DNA of 64,000 nucleotides from Isoetes taiwanensis (GCA_021234155.1 JAJEKV010000003.1:12831819-12895818), one strand, 5' to 3'. Numbered from the stretch's first letter, positions 1-12,085 are shown. The notes: a model not told the origin generated them from the letters alone. Numbers and translations: made by a program.

Positions 1-83
1 CAGGAGATTTTCCCTTACTAAAACTCATAAGAACACTATAGATTTCTTGCTTTCGGTTGGAATGGCAGCAATGGAGTCTTCCA

Positions 84-1461
84 TTAGGGTTTGCCATTAT
101 TAGGTATGATCCGAGAAATTTGAGTGAGAAAAGCATTCCTTTTGGAAAGATCTTGAGCATTAGTGTCACTCTCTTTGAATAAGGCAACATATTGATCATG
201 AAAGAATTTCTTGGTCTCTCCTAAGGGTCTCAATATTAGTACCATTCTCAGATTGGACTTGAATAATGGAATTATTGAGCAATCTATTTCTAGCAGTTCT
301 GTAAAAGAATTTAGAACTACCACAGTCCATCTCCTTATTGTACTTGATCTTGCATTTGATGGCATAACTCTTTGCTTCAATCTCCTCAATTGATTTAATT
401 TTATTTTCTAAGATCTCCTCCCCAACTTGAAGATTAATATTGTGAGGATCCGTTTGAAGCTGAGATCTAAGATCTCTCATTTGACTGTAAAGATTGTCTT
501 TCTGTCTAGACCTCTCATTGTAATTGGATTTGGACCAATTTTTGATCCAAGATTTAATCTGCTTTATCTTCGAGTAGAAACATTTCATAGTTTGGGAACC
601 ATTAGAAGAACCATTAGCAAAAGTGTCATTGTTCTGACCCTTATGCAGAGAATTAAAGTAGATCTTGAAGTCATGGCAAAAGTGCTCATTTTGCAACAGA
701 GAACAATAAAATTTAAAGGGAACATTCCCCTCCCTTGGAAGATTCAGAAGGTGGCTTGAATGAAGGAATTGAGGTTGGTGATCAGAGATGGAGGTAGCCT
801 CATCACTAACCACAAAGCAATTATCCCAAAAAAGGTTTCAGAGTTGGAAACATAGAACCTGTCGAGTGCACAGTAGACTCTATCAGAGTTTTTTTGTTTG
901 TTAGACCAGGTGTAATTTGCAGTTGAAGATGGAACATAGATCAGGTTGGTATCAGAAATAAAGGTGTCCCAATTTTCTCTCTCAATAGTTGACATATTTA
1001 TTCTATTTCCTAATTTCATATTCCAGTTTGGAGTGTTGTTGAAGTCCCCCGAAATAACCCAGTCCATTTGAGGTTGAGAAGAGATCCAAGTGTTAATGTC
1101 AGGCCAAATAACTTCTCTATCTTTGGGATTGGTGGGAGCATAGACATTAATGATACCAAAGCTAGAGTTATTAATAGAGAAAATCACTGCCTGCCAACAT
1201 TTACTAGGACTATTGAAATAAGAGACATGAGTCAAAGTTTTCCAGATTGTAATCAAACCTCCACTAGTTCCAGTAGCCTCAATCCAAATAGAAGAAGAAC
1301 CTGGATAAATCCACTCAGATAGGCTGGAACTTTCAAATTTAGGGAGCTTGGTTTCTTGAAGTAAAATTATATCAGCTTTATATTGTCCGCAAATGAGAGA
1401 TAATTCTTCTTCTTTGTATTGGGCCTTTAGCCCCCCTAACATTCCAGGTAATTATTTTCAT
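84..1461 (-). pseudogene. LINE ORF2, endonuclease and linker to reverse transcriptase
   Basis: The best start is the ATG at 1461, which opens with MKIITWNVRG, the typical first strand of AP-like LINE endonucleases. A run of six Gs just after it (about 1432-1437) shifts the frame by one base, and the frame resumes as LKAQYKEEELSL. Catalytic landmarks follow: the metal-binding Glu in LLQETKL, VISGDFNNTP with the Asp and Asn, and SDHQP with the catalytic Asp-His pair. The last sits in a different frame because of a second shift near 800. A linker follows, then the sequence leaves the window before the reverse transcriptase. In active relatives the enzyme nicks target DNA to prime reverse transcription. 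This copy cannot make a continuous protein. Confidence 0.8.
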
Positions 1462-2213
1462 TAGAAACCAGAACCTAGGAAGGTATCTAGAAGTTTGCCT
1501 TTATTACCTGAATTTCCTGTTCTTTTTGCTTCTAGTATTCTCAGCTGGAGTTTTGTGCAGATAAGATAAGATATTTGGTTTGACAGAGGCTTTCTTCTTC
1601 TTTTTAATTTTAAGAGCACCCTTAGACTTTTTGATAACAGATTAGAAGACAGAAAACTCTCATTTCCCCAATTTTCCTTGTCACTTTCATTATCATTATC
1701 TGAGCAACCCCCAGGAATAAACTCAAATAAATTTAAATTATCCTCCTTAGGGTCCAAGTCATTTAAGTTAAGGAAAAGGGGAACTTGCCTCTCTGGGGTG
1801 TCTTCTTTGCTGCATTCATTTGGAGTTTCCAGGATTTGAGCATCCGAGCAGTGAGAGTCTTTGAAAATTCCCGGATCCGTATCCATGTTTTGAGCAGATT
1901 GTTTCTGAACAACATCAACCTCTGCAGAATCGCCTCTTGCACTACCTCATGATCGTACCACATTTCCCTGCTTTGTTAGCAGCCAATAAACCATCTTGCG
2001 GACTTGCTAATTGGTCCTCAATTTCCTTTGAAATTGATGATGAGCAACAAGGTTTTGGAGGGGACATCTTGGATAAATCAATTAGGGGAACAATAGATGG
2101 TCAATAATGGTAGTGGCAGCTTCTTGAGGGGAAGATGAGGGGAAGATGAACATCTTCCCCGCATAGCTTATCTGCTTTATTACTCAATAAATTATCTAAT
2201 TCTTGATCAACAT
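1462..2213 (-). other. Spacer between LINE ORF1 and ORF2
   Basis: A minus-strand open stretch at 1886-1461 encodes an acidic then lysine/arginine-rich segment (ESDKENW, then LKLKRRRKPL). It may be the former ORF1 tail or a spacer product. I see no recognisable domain. A short repeat, GAGGGGAAGATGA, lies near 2135-2160. Confidence 0.4.
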
Positions 2214-4385
2214 TTAAGCTAGCAAGTACCGGTATTTGTTCGAGAAGCGAAGAACCTTGTCAATGATGGAGTTCTCATTATCATTTGAATGTTCAACCTG
2301 AAGAGAAGGTTGTATGATAGGTTGATCTGCATTTGAGGGTTGACTTGATGGTGGTAGGTTTGAGGCAGCTACGTGATTTGTAGTTGTTGTAGAAGACAAA
2401 CATATGCCCTTAGGTTGACCATTATCTTCAGATCTGCAATTAAGCAGATTTGCTGGGACTTCCTGTAGGACTTTCCTTGAAGATTGTAATGTCTCCTTAG
2501 ATTTAACCTTTGAGGCAACTGAATACTTATCTGCTAGAGGGTAAAAGCATGCTACGGTGTACCACTTTTGGAACCCTCAAAAGTACCTACACTGGGTACT
2601 TTTAAAACTGGTACTTTCTGTTTTTTCTTTCCATTAAAATCAATCGAAAATTTTTGAATTGAAGGTCAATAGCATGTCAATCTATAGTACTAGAGGATAA
2701 CAATACTACTAATGACTAAAATAAATGAATTAACTCTCAAACTTATTGTTTATTGCGGCATTTTTGCAAGTTCCCAGTACCCAGTGCTGGGTACTTTTCT
2801 GGGTAGTTTTGTACTACCTAAATAGGTACTTTAGATGGTACACCCTAGCATGCTTTCACCCTAGAATTTGGTCACAAATTTTCAGTTCCTTTATAATGGC
2901 TGGCTGCTGGAGTGTATGACTTTTATTAATTAGTGGAACACCTTTTACTTTAGAGTGAGCCAAATGGTCCGAGAAATTATGGGAATCCATCACCAGATTT
3001 AACATGTTATGCAATTTCTCTGTATTTGACTCATTGACCTGCACAGGTGCCTTTCCCTTATCTTTATTTCTTTCAAAATTCTGCAACACTTTGATACCTG
3101 AATGAGATGCATAGTCAAAGCTTGAGTTCTGATGAGGTAAGAATTTATTGGAATGGTGTATGTGGCTATTTGCACCCTCTGATTTCTTCATTTGATTATT
3201 CCTGATTCTTCTTACACTGCCATTGACTCTAGTCCAATGATGACCTTGACTGGTCTTGACTTCAAGGTTGGTCAATGTAGAGTTTCCTGACTTGTCAGAC
3301 TTGGGTGCATCCTTAGAATTATTCCCAATAAAGTTGTTTCCCTTGTCATGAGGCATCATTTTCTCAATATTATGTTGATGCTGAGTGCCTGTATTTGTGT
3401 GATCAGAGATACAATCTCTGTACCAAAAGTGTCTTCTCGAGCAACTCTGGCATTGAGGGGGTAAACCAGCCCATCTCAATAGTAGATTGGAGTTTTGGCC
3501 AAAGGCATCCAAGAAGGGTATAGATGTTGGGATATTTTTGGATAGGTCTAGCTGAACAAAGGCTCTTGGTGGGGATCTGGAAGTGGAGTATTCAGTGCAA
3601 ATGTAATTCCCAATAGAATTGAAAAGAAGTTTGAAACAATCCTCATTCCAATAAATTGGATTCAAACCTTGCAAAGTAGTAGATGCTACACAGAAATTTT
3701 CCATGTCTTCAGTGTTTAATTTAGGGTCCCATTTTAAAAAGGCCAGATAATTTGATTCAAAGGTAAGGGAGCCAAGTTTGAGAAAGTAATTAGCAGTTCT
3801 TTGTGAGCCACATTCAACCATAATGAATGGAAAGTTCAACCAGTACATGGCATTGATAAGAACTCCTTTTTGTAAATTGAGGCAAAAAGACCATAACTTG
3901 TCAAGTTGAATCCCAGATCTTGTGACTTTAATAAGAACAGCTGAATCTCTAAGAGTGGACATTTTTGAATGAACAGATGGGATATCAAGGGAAATACCAT
4001 GGTACAATTTTTGCTTGCTTCCCTCTATCGGTCGAAGCTCCTTTAAGGCAGCATCATAGGTGTCATCAGGCTGGATTTCTGCATTAGGTTTTGGAACTCC
4101 ATATGGCAGAGGTACTTGTGAGACCGGATCGAGTAATGGAATACGACCCCACATGCCTGGATCTTTTGAGAAGTTATCCCAGACTGGAGTTTTATAAGTC
4201 TTTGGATCCATTGCCTGAATTTCACCTGCAGAGTTAGCGAAATTGCCAAAGAGTATGAAATCATTGGGATTTTTGTGAAATGAGCTTAACTTGTGGAGAG
4301 TGACAGACCGGTCCTCTGGCGACAGAGCTGAGAAAGAGTGGAGCAGATGAAGAAATTTAGGGCTAATAGAATTTTTATTTTCCAT
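2214..4385 (-). pseudogene. LINE ORF1 (gag-like RNA-binding protein), split by a MITE
   Basis: The reading frame starts with ATG at 4385 and runs 508 codons to 2862, where a MITE begins. The apparent stop at 2856 lies inside the MITE. If the MITE and one 4-bp duplication are removed, the frame continues in phase from 2534 to a stop at 2214. The N-terminal half resembles the DUF4283-type domain of plant LINE ORF1 proteins. About residue 312 there is a CCHC-like knuckle, C-x2-C-x3-H-x5-C (CQSCSRRHFWYRDC). The C-terminal third is low-complexity, rich in Ser, Asn and Lys. In the family ORF1 binds LINE RNA in the ribonucleoprotein; that role is inferred from family knowledge. Apart from the insertion I see no frame break in this part, so the insertion probably came late. 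Confidence 0.8.
2539..2861. mobile_element. 323-bp MITE, non-autonomous relative of the 47-57 kb transposon
   Basis: The ends are inverted repeats: left GGGTAAAAGCATGCTACGGT and right, read inward, GGGTGAAAGCATGCTAGGGT, with looser pairing further in around repeated GGTACTTT/AAAGTACC motifs. Directly outside both ends is TAGA (2535-2538 and 2862-2865), a 4-bp target duplication. Removing the insert and one TAGA restores the LINE ORF1 reading frame, which independently confirms the ends. The terminal bases closely match the 22-bp termini of the 9.8-kb element at 47432-57255. No coding capacity. Confidence 0.88.
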
Positions 4386-4510
4386 TGAAAAGGCTCAGGA
4401 GAAAGCAACAAAGGGGAGAAATAACGCAGAGAAAGGAAATTATGAAGAAAAGAGGGAAATTGGAACAGAAAGTGATATGAAAGAGACACAAAATGGCTAT
4501 CTATTAAAGA

Positions 4511-5078
4511 GATGAGTGAGAGAACCCCTCAAAGCCATCATTGCCAGAAAAGATTTTATGATCACAAACTATTTCTCTAATTTGATGAGAAATCTCCCAA
4601 TTCTGTTTCCGAAAACAATTTGATTGTGATCTTTGTGTCCAACTACTCAGAGTATGCTCGAATAATTGCTGAAGCCTCAATGTTTTTGGTACCAATGAAT
4701 TCCTCCAGCCAAGAATCAATAATTTGTATCTCAAATTCTTCACATCCCTGAACAAAAGAGCATTCAAATTGGAAATTTTGATGAGGAAAAAGACCCCTGA
4801 TAATGAGAGAATTCCAGAGATCAGAGGATAGACCAAACAGAAAATCACAAGATAATCTGCCTTCCTGTTTCAGAATTGCAAAAATTTTGGTATCCATAGG
4901 TAGATCTTTGCATTCTAATCACAAAGGAATGCTAGCCTCTACAAGGCTAGCTCACGATCCAAAGGAATTCGGGAGTCGATCAGATGGGATCGAGAGTTCT
5001 TCAACAAAAATTGCCAAGAAAGTAGTTTAAACTACTTTTGGAGGTAAAAGACAAAGAAATAAAGATTTTAGGCGCTCC
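4511..5078. other. No recognised gene; contains a perfect 20-bp palindrome
   Basis: Minus-strand open stretches at 4504-4897 have no domain I recognise and may be the decayed end of another LINE. At 5019-5038 there is a perfect palindrome, AAAGTAGTTTAAACTACTTT. Nothing else is visible. Confidence 0.5.
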
Positions 5079-5369
5079 TTGCATTTTCCCCCAAATTTTT
5101 TCTATAAGCCCCGTTCTAGCCAATTCAAATCTGCCCGGCCATTCTATTTCCTGCCAAGATATCACAATGAGTTAGGGAAGGAAATAGTATGGAATTTCTA
5201 TGGGATAGCCCATGGTAAGGGAGAGCACAATGGACAAGGGGCAGTTCGTAAGAGGGCATTCACTAGAGAGCAGCTCAAGTATGATGGAGTGAGATTTAGG
5301 GGTGTTGGTGATGCCTGTGAATTCGCAACTCGTTGGAATGAAGGTACCAACAACGGGGACATCAAAAGG
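5079..5369 (+). pseudogene. Transposase fragment, central catalytic region
   Basis: The translation contains SQFKSARPFYFLPRYH, WNFYGIAHGKGEHNG and GDACEFATRWNE. This aligns with the transposase of the 47-57 kb element, which has SQFKASRPFYFVARY and FFCSNHGKGEHDG. The upstream SDG box, which should carry a catalytic Asp, is replaced by unrelated residues, so the left end is a broken junction. The right end stops after NNGDIKR at a GT dinucleotide. The continuation expected from the family (YFWLIGKDDVDR) is found 11.7 kb away at 17131, on the same strand. The piece is inactive. Confidence 0.75.
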
Positions 5370-5870
5370 TATTTATGCTTTCATCTGTTGTATTCTGTTG
5401 AGTAGTATTGTATGTGGGGGAGGGGATGAACGTTACACGCTTAGTTTGGCGCCTCGGGCTCCGTGCGAATCCCAGGCTCGATGGATGAGGCCTTCTTGGA
5501 GGCTGTTCTCCAGGGCCTGGGTTTCCCGGACATCCCTTCTGATTTTGATGTGACTATTGCTTTTGCAAATGATAGCTTTATCATTCATCATTACAATTCT
5601 AGGAAGCGAGAATAGGATTTAGTAGAACAGTATAAGCGGTCATTTTCTTAGCATTTTGGGTTTTGTGAGTAGGCTCTTTAAGAATCACGGCCTATAACTT
5701 CGGGCTACCTTGCCTAAAGCGATTCAACAAGTAATCTTTTTCAAATTTCAGTTCTTGAGAGATTTGGAATTGAACCTATTCTCCACCGGACAAGTTTCTT
5801 TGATCTCCTACCCAGCTTGGTTCTTTAGTGATCTATAGATTTTAGTTTGGAATACGCATTTCTGGCGAAA

Positions 5871-6253
5871 ATGACCAGCAAAACTGTGAAAATTGGCTCG
5901 AATCTACCCAAGAGCCAAATGGAAAAGGAAAAAGCACTCCGGATGATTGAAGACGATGAATGGACAAATATATTCTAGCTTGACAGCAAGAACGACAAAG
6001 TATGGGAAAAGATGAAATCCATGTATATTACCTTTGCTCTAATTCAGGATCAGCAGAGAGCAGCGGCGGTTTGCATGGAAGTTCTCGATGATGGTGTTAT
6101 ATGTGATACCCTTAACAAAATGAAAGCTGTGGAAAAAGATTATGCCTCTGGTAGAGCAAACGATAGGGATTGGACCTGGAATATGTTCAAGTTACTCCAG
6201 GAAATGGACAGAAACTTATGCAAGAGGATAATGGTTAAGCAAGGCCACTCCGA
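5871..6253 (+). pseudogene. Unrecognised coding-like stretch with one in-frame stop
   Basis: From an ATG at 5871 the frame encodes a charged, mostly helical protein with one stop near 5977 and then stays open to the start of the LINE reverse-transcriptase remnant. Residues such as KALRMIEDDEWTN and AAAVCMEVLDDG look like a real protein, but I recognise no family. It could be part of the LINE upstream of its reverse transcriptase or a piece of another gene. Confidence 0.3.
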
Positions 6254-6259
6254 AGCCGA

Positions 6260-8240
6260 CTGCTGTAGCCTAAGGACCGGTTCATCCTTGACAATGTGGT
6301 CACTGCAATTTTAGGATTGCACTGGGCGAAGGAATCCAACTAAGACATTGCTCTTCTCAAATTGGACATCACGAAAGCTTTCGACGCGGTCAGTTGGAAT
6401 TTTTGTTTAAATGTTGCAGGGCTTTGGGATTCAACGAGGAAAGTATAGGTATGTTTAAAGCCATTTTGGGTAATTCTAGATCAGCAGTGCTTGTTAATGG
6501 CGAATGTAGCCCCTTCTTTGCTTTAAGAAGAGGGGTCAAACAAGGTTGTCCTCTGGCCCCCTTTTTGTTTTTAATAGTCATGGAAGCCTTGCACAGCAGA
6601 TTGGAAGCTGCCAAGAATGACAAATCTATCAAAGGCCTTCAACTCCCAGATAATTCTCAGGCGGACCAAATTCTCAACGGGCACTTTGCTGATGACACTT
6701 TTATATTGACATCCATGGATCAAAATTCAATTATCAACACTCAGCAAATCCTTCAAGATTTTGGTCAAACGTCGGGTTGCAGAATTAATCCCCTTAAATC
6801 AGCTATTCAAGCCAGGGACATTGACAAAGGCACCCAAGCAGATAGCCTTTTTGGCTGTAAGTATAACTCTCCATGTACTAAATCTAAGATTCTGGGTATC
6901 CCCTTTGCCATCCGGAAATAACGCTTCTGATTTGTGGAATGATATTACTGATAAATTTTATAAAAAGGTAGATACCCTAAATTCTAAATATCTTTCTAAA
7001 AATGGCAGAGCTATTATAGCCAATTTTATGATCTCATCCTCGCAGGTCTACCAATCTTCTGTTATTTTAGCTCCCAAAAAAGTCACTAACAAGCTTCAAA
7101 GTATTATTGGCAGGTTTATCTCTTGTGGCCAAAACAGGAGATGCTGGCACCCGGTATCCATGGAAGAGTGCTGCAAACCAAAAGCAGAAGGTGGACTTGG
7201 AACAATGAACATCAGGAAGCAAGGGGCACTGGCAGCAAAATATTTCCATAAAGCTTCCTATGATAGAATCAAACATCCCATCTCTATTCTGATCAGGCAT
7301 TATATTAGTAAGTGCCACCCTTATGGTTGGAGGAACCTTAAAATGGATCTGCCCCCCTCTATCTTTTTCCCATTCTCAGTTCCTGCCACTACCCCAAGTC
7401 TCATTAAAAAATGGATTAAGGCTTGGCTTGAAATCAGACATATGTATACCTGGGAAAAAGGTTTATCCATGGAGCAGTCCATTTTCTGGAATCTCGCTCT
7501 CATTCTTGATAATCCCGATATTTGCCTAGCCTGTCATTTCCCTGAGCAAGCGAAACCTTGGAAGCAAAAAGGGATTACTATGATCAGCGACCTTTATGAT
7601 AATAATGGGATTATTCTATTCCACAACTCTGTCCTTGCAGGGGAAAGTCAACAAACGCAAATGCTCTATGAAGCTATTATCAATACTGTGATGTATGGCA
7701 GATGGTCCCATTCCCCTGACTCTTGGAAGCACAATAGTATAACTGGCTACAGAGTCAATTCTGTTTACAAATATCTCATGAGGCATCAGACTGTCACCAT
7801 TCACCTTAAATGAGTTTCTCCGGATACAGCCAGACGGAATCTCAAATTTATGTGGAGCAGCCCAATTAACCCGAAGATCAAGGCCTTTATGTGGCAGCTC
7901 TGACATAAGGGACTGGCAACTAATTGTAAGAGGTTTAAGCTATCAATGACTAACTCTGATATTTGTGACAGATGCCTAGCCTATAAGGAAGATGAAAACC
8001 ATCTCTTCAGATCCTGCCTATGGTCAGAATGGGTTCTGGAGCTGGCCTCTGAGATCCTTGGCCAAAACTTAGTTACCCCGAACGGAAGGATTTTTCATGC
8101 CTAACAACCCAACGGACCGAGAATTTATATCCTTCTTTGGAGAATTTGGAAAGGGAGGAACTCTTTTATTTTTTATTATGAAATTATATCCCCAGAAGGA
8201 ATTATAAAACAGGTATTGTATGATATCAATTGGATCTTAT
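6260..8240 (+). pseudogene. L1-type LINE ORF2 fragment: reverse transcriptase to C-terminal zinc-binding domain
   Basis: Reverse-transcriptase blocks appear in order: LLKLDITKAFDAVSWNF (block A, catalytic Asp), RRGVKQGCPLAPFLFLIVME, then GHFADDTFIL with the F-A-D-D active site. The frame shifts near 6800-6920 and continues through the thumb-like region (LSKNGRAIIANFMISS, CKPKAEGGLGTMNI). A stop at 7811 is followed by the zf-RVT region with CDRCLAYKEDENHLFRSC. The order fits plant L1 ORF2. At least three breaks make it a dead copy. No poly-A tail or target duplication is evident at the right end. Confidence 0.8.
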
Positions 8241-8606
8241 GTGTTAATGCATGAGTTGATTATTGTTGCACATACTGTGTTCTTGATGACCAGGAGGCTC
8301 AAATGGAAAAAGAACAAAGCCGAATACGATAAAGAGTGGATCAAATTCTTTGGCCCTGTCGATAACTCTGCACATGAAGATGCCATATGCAGCTTCTGCG
8401 GCTGCTGTTGTGATCAGAATTCCAACATTCGAAGAGAGCTGATTTGTGAAGCCAAAGATGCCAAAGGGGGCTAAGGCGGATACTTGTAGGTGCATTTACT
8501 GCACTTTCCACATGATCATAAAAGGGAAAGCAAGGAAGAGGACGAACCTGCATCTCAAAGGATTCCACTAGTTCATTATCTGATACTGTTTCAAGGAAAA
8601 ACTCTA

Positions 8607-8744
8607 TTTTTGGGTTGCCCCTAGGGGGCAAACCCTCGTTTATGTGGGTATATGGGCATATTCAAGTATATGCTGGCATATACCTAGCATATCTTGATGA
8701 TTTGCTAAAAACTGGTCAGCCGATGTAAATGCTTCGGTCATCCA
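8607..8744 (+). repeat. Repeated 137-bp module, copy 1
   Basis: It begins TTTTGGGTTGCCCCTAGGGG and includes CATATTCAAGTATATGCTGG and GTCATCC near its end. A copy in the same orientation lies at 12086-12221, and weaker matches to parts of it lie at 11274-11310 and 16805-16855. Both full copies sit just upstream of coding-like sequence, so it could be a mobile terminal sequence or a duplicated leader. Confidence 0.75.
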
Positions 8745-8757
8745 AAATGAATTCACG

Positions 8758-8991
8758 ATGGAGGAAGCAGCGGAGGTAGCTTTGGAGCTCGCTCTTGGAT
8801 TTACTCCCAAAATCACAAATCGAAAGCGGACAAAGCCAGCTTCTGATTCTTTATGCCCTTCGCATGATCAGGTCACAAGGATGTTGTCTAGTGAAGTCCG
8901 TGCCAGAAAAAAAGGGAAGAGGCATTTTAAAGGTGTTAAAACAGCATGTGAGACATTTTTCAGCAATCCAGAATATTGCAAAGAAAAGAAG
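8758..8991 (+). CDS. Possible first exon of an unrecognised gene
   Basis: An ATG opens 78 codons that end exactly at a good splice donor (AAG followed by GTGAGC), leaving phase 0. The peptide starts MEEAAEVALELALGF and then becomes strongly basic (NRKRTKPAS, RARKKGKRHFKG), as in a nuclear or nucleic-acid-binding protein. I recognise no family. Without the donor the frame stays open to 9078. No downstream exon was found with confidence, so it may be a captured fragment. Confidence 0.35.
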
Positions 8992-9078
8992 GTGAGCTTG
9001 CACTACCTGGCGTCTGATACATATTGGGTTGAAGCATATTGTGTAAAAGTTAATCACGCACATCGGTTTGTTAGGTAG

Positions 9079-10519
9079 TTTCTAGGGTCACGTTTCTAGG
9101 AAATACACTGCAAGAGCACTCCGTTAGCTAGACAAGAAACTATCCCGAATTGTGTAGAGAGTAGGTGAAATGCATTTGCTATATCTGGCCCTTTTGATTG
9201 CCTAACATTTATTTTTGTGTGAGTACTTTATCGGTATGCCCCGATAATGTCATGGATCTTGTCATCTACGTTTCCATTTAGTTTATTCAATGCGAGCGGT
9301 GGCTTAATTAAAATCTTTGCGGCATAGTCGGTCATAAACCATCTCATCATTCTTGTAGTTAGGATGGAAGTGATGTTCAAATTTACCATAATAAGTGGTA
9401 ACAATGCCCTCCTTTGATGGATCAGCCAATTAGCTTCACACATTTGATTGAAGCTATCCAATGTGCTATATTATCGATGACATGGCACCATCTACGCCAC
9501 ATATCCTAGTGCAGAGTTAGACATGTAATTCAACTCAAGGATGAGGACTTTATCGATGCATGCTCCGCAGATAAAGAGATCACGAAATTTGGAAGAAATG
9601 ACTTGCACAGTAGGTAATGTTCTTCTTGGGGCAGTGTATACTCGATCTCGGCCAATCGTGTACTATTAGTAGAAGAGATGGTGCAGTTCTCTTTTAGGAT
9701 CTGCAGACTCTGCTTCTTGTTTGCAAAATTATAGTCAATAGGTAGCGGTTAGGAACCTTTTTTTCCATAGCTTTCTTGGGTACCTTCATGAGCACCGCTT
9801 ACATACGTTATCATGATATGGATCCTCCTATTGAGGATTTGAATGGAGAGGAGAAATTTTGACATGGAATTGGTCATTATGGCATTGCACAATCTGAGCC
9901 ACTCATCTATGTAAATTCGAGCCACAAGCGAGAAACCCGTCGACAACCATATTATGGGGTTCATGGCATCATTTTATCATGATTAATGTCAAAGTTTGGA
10001 CCATTTTATTTATTTGTAAAATAGATTCATGGTTTTGCAAATTTTGACAAAGAAAAAGCATGGCTCGTTAATCTTATGGTCACTTACCTCATCCGCATTA
10101 TTTCAGCTTTGGTACATGTTATCGAAGACAACGGCGAGAAAATGTAGCTTGGAAATTCACAAAAGAGAAAGGGCTCAACGTGGTAACAATTCACCCTTTA
10201 TGGTTATTGGGCAACTTTTACAACCGACATTAAACACCAAAGACAATGAAGTTATTCTAAACCTTCTTGATGGTACCAAATCTAATCTTTGACATAAAAT
10301 TATAGACCTTTTAGGTATCCCTTTTACCCAAGAGGCATTTATCCCTCCTTGATCCTCTTTGTTTCTACTCTCCATCCCCTCCATGGGATAATAAAAAGAG
10401 ACATTTGATTTTCCTCTATTTTCTTTGTTTGTTTGTTTTGCAATGTAAAGAACAACACGACTCTAAATAACCCATGCTTGGTTGTGCCCATTTTCTTATT
10501 GCTAACATGTCCTTTGCGG
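9079..10519. other. No gene recognised
   Basis: AT-rich sequence with only short open stretches on either strand and no domain, repeat or RNA gene that I can support. Confidence 0.5.
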
Positions 10520-10927
10520 GATCCATGGGCGCATATCCTAATACAACTGTAGGATGGGTTGGAGTGAAAGATACAGCTAGAGCACATATTTTAGCATATG
10601 AAAATCCGATCTGGAGAGGGCGGATATCTCGTATTGAGAGAGTTGTTCATTATGGCGACTCTGTCAAAATTTTTAAAAGATCTTTATCCAGGTTACTCAA
10701 TTCCAACAAGGTGAGGCGCATCATTTTTTCCCTTTTGTCATTGATGTGGAAATCTAAAATGCTCTATGTTATTCAGGTGTCTTTGATGAGAGCAGTCCAA
10801 GGGTTCCTTATAAATTTTCATGTGAAAGATGAAATGCACGGTCCGGATGAGGTTCACTTATTTGGATGAAAACATCAAAGAATGTGTTGAATGCTTGAAA
10901 GAAAGGGGCTTGTTGCAAAGCATTTAG
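10520..10927 (+). pseudogene. Cinnamoyl-CoA-reductase-like gene, 3' fragment
   Basis: The translation YPNTTVGWVGVKDTARAHIL, AYENP and ERVVHYGDSVKI matches the C-terminal half of plant cinnamoyl-CoA-reductase-like and related extended short-chain reductases. After a frameshift the match goes on as KDLYPGYSIPT. An intron-like gap (about 10711-10776) follows, then DESSPRVPYKFSCE and, after another shift, ENIKECVECLKERGLLQ. The NADP-binding Rossmann half and the catalytic Ser-Tyr-Lys region are absent. In the family these enzymes reduce aromatic CoA esters or aldehydes in phenylpropanoid metabolism. With three breaks and no 5' half this is a relic. The retained intron argues for DNA-level duplication rather than a processed copy. 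Confidence 0.8.
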
Positions 10928-12085
10928 GCAGTGAATTCACCTTCACGGAGAAAGAACCCAGGAAGCTTGTAGAGAGCTTCATTATTTATTCACCCTTTGT
11001 AGAATAGGGCATCAAAACAGTGTATAGACCCAAAATCGAGATCAGCAAGATGATCACAAATATCACAAAGCACAACAATCCTTAAATCGGAATTTTAATA
11101 AAATACTAATGTTGTTGTGGTTAGGCTACGTGATTTTGAAATTTGTTTGCACATTCTTTAAATCGTTTGTACCTTTATGTAGCTAATGAGTGGAATCCAA
11201 TGTTTCTTTGAACTTAGCTGGTTAAACCATCCTTAGTTAACTCTGAGATGCAAAGCTTACGCTATTATTCACATTTTTTGGGTTGCCCCACGTAAAACCC
11301 TTAGGAGGTAGGTTGATGGAATATTTTAATTGATGTTGCTAGATGTGCCATTTGGAGGGCCTAGATTGAAAAGTTGACCTGCATTATTTGGCGTGAGCAA
11401 GAGCTGAATTTCGTGAGGGAGCATCATGGCGTAGCTTGGCTATCGACCTTCCAAGCTTTTCGACAATCAAAACCTAGCTTCGCCAGAAATAAACATGCAA
11501 GCTCTTTTCCCATAGGCCTTTTTTGGTCTCCGGGGACGAGAAAACTAATTCTATTCTATTTCATGGTGAAGCAAGATAGCGAAGCTTTAATGGTCTTAAT
11601 GTATAACAAAACAACTTCTGCATCTTCTTCATGCATTTGCTTCTAGGTAGTAAAAACATTAATTTGCACGAAGCTTTTTTCTCCATTCTCAAGGAACATG
11701 GCATTTAGGGCAATGTAGTTCAAATTGTTTGTCGTTATTAACAATAGTTATTCATAGTGCGCCCGATAGCTCGTGACGAAGTTGAGGTAAGGTCTAGTAC
11801 TTGGATTTTTTTTAAGTGTGTTTTATGTGGAAGCTATTGGATATTCGATGGTTTTGGAAGTAGTGTAACGTGTGTCAAAGAATTTGCATTGTTATTATTG
11901 TGTCACTTGAAGATAAGGAATTAAGCAATTGATTTTTTGAATTTGGTATATAACAGAACACTAGTTGATTGTTTATTTTGTGTTTTGAATCATTTAGTTG
12001 AAGTTGTTGATTTATTTTGAGCATTGTATTAAGCTATTGTACATTATGTAATGCCAGCAATAAGTTGGTGTGTTTATCCATCCTT
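10928..12085. other. No gene recognised
   Basis: Only a short partial match to the 137-bp module (around 11274-11310, GGTTGCCCCACGTAAAACCC) stands out. The open stretch at 11374-11646 has no recognisable domain. Confidence 0.5.

Larger units (their letters stand above)
1..4510 (-). mobile_element. L1-type LINE, 5' portion, running off the left edge
   Basis: The minus strand holds, in order, a short leader, a gag-like ORF1 with a zinc-knuckle-like motif, a spacer, and an ORF2 that opens with an AP-type endonuclease. This is the standard order of plant L1 (RIL-type) LINEs. The reverse transcriptase should lie left of base 1. The element is dead: ORF1 is split by a MITE and ORF2 has at least two frameshifts. 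The boundary near 4510 is approximate because I cannot see a target duplication on this side. Confidence 0.8.

Noticed and set aside
5430-5500. Possible tRNA-like B box around GTGCGAATCCCAGGC
   Set aside because: No matching acceptor stem or anticodon arm could be folded.
5478-5615. A frame with MDEAFLEAVLQGLGFPD and IAFANDSFII, possibly reverse-transcriptase-like
   Set aside because: Only a loose resemblance to a YADD-like site, with a stop soon after; not enough to call.
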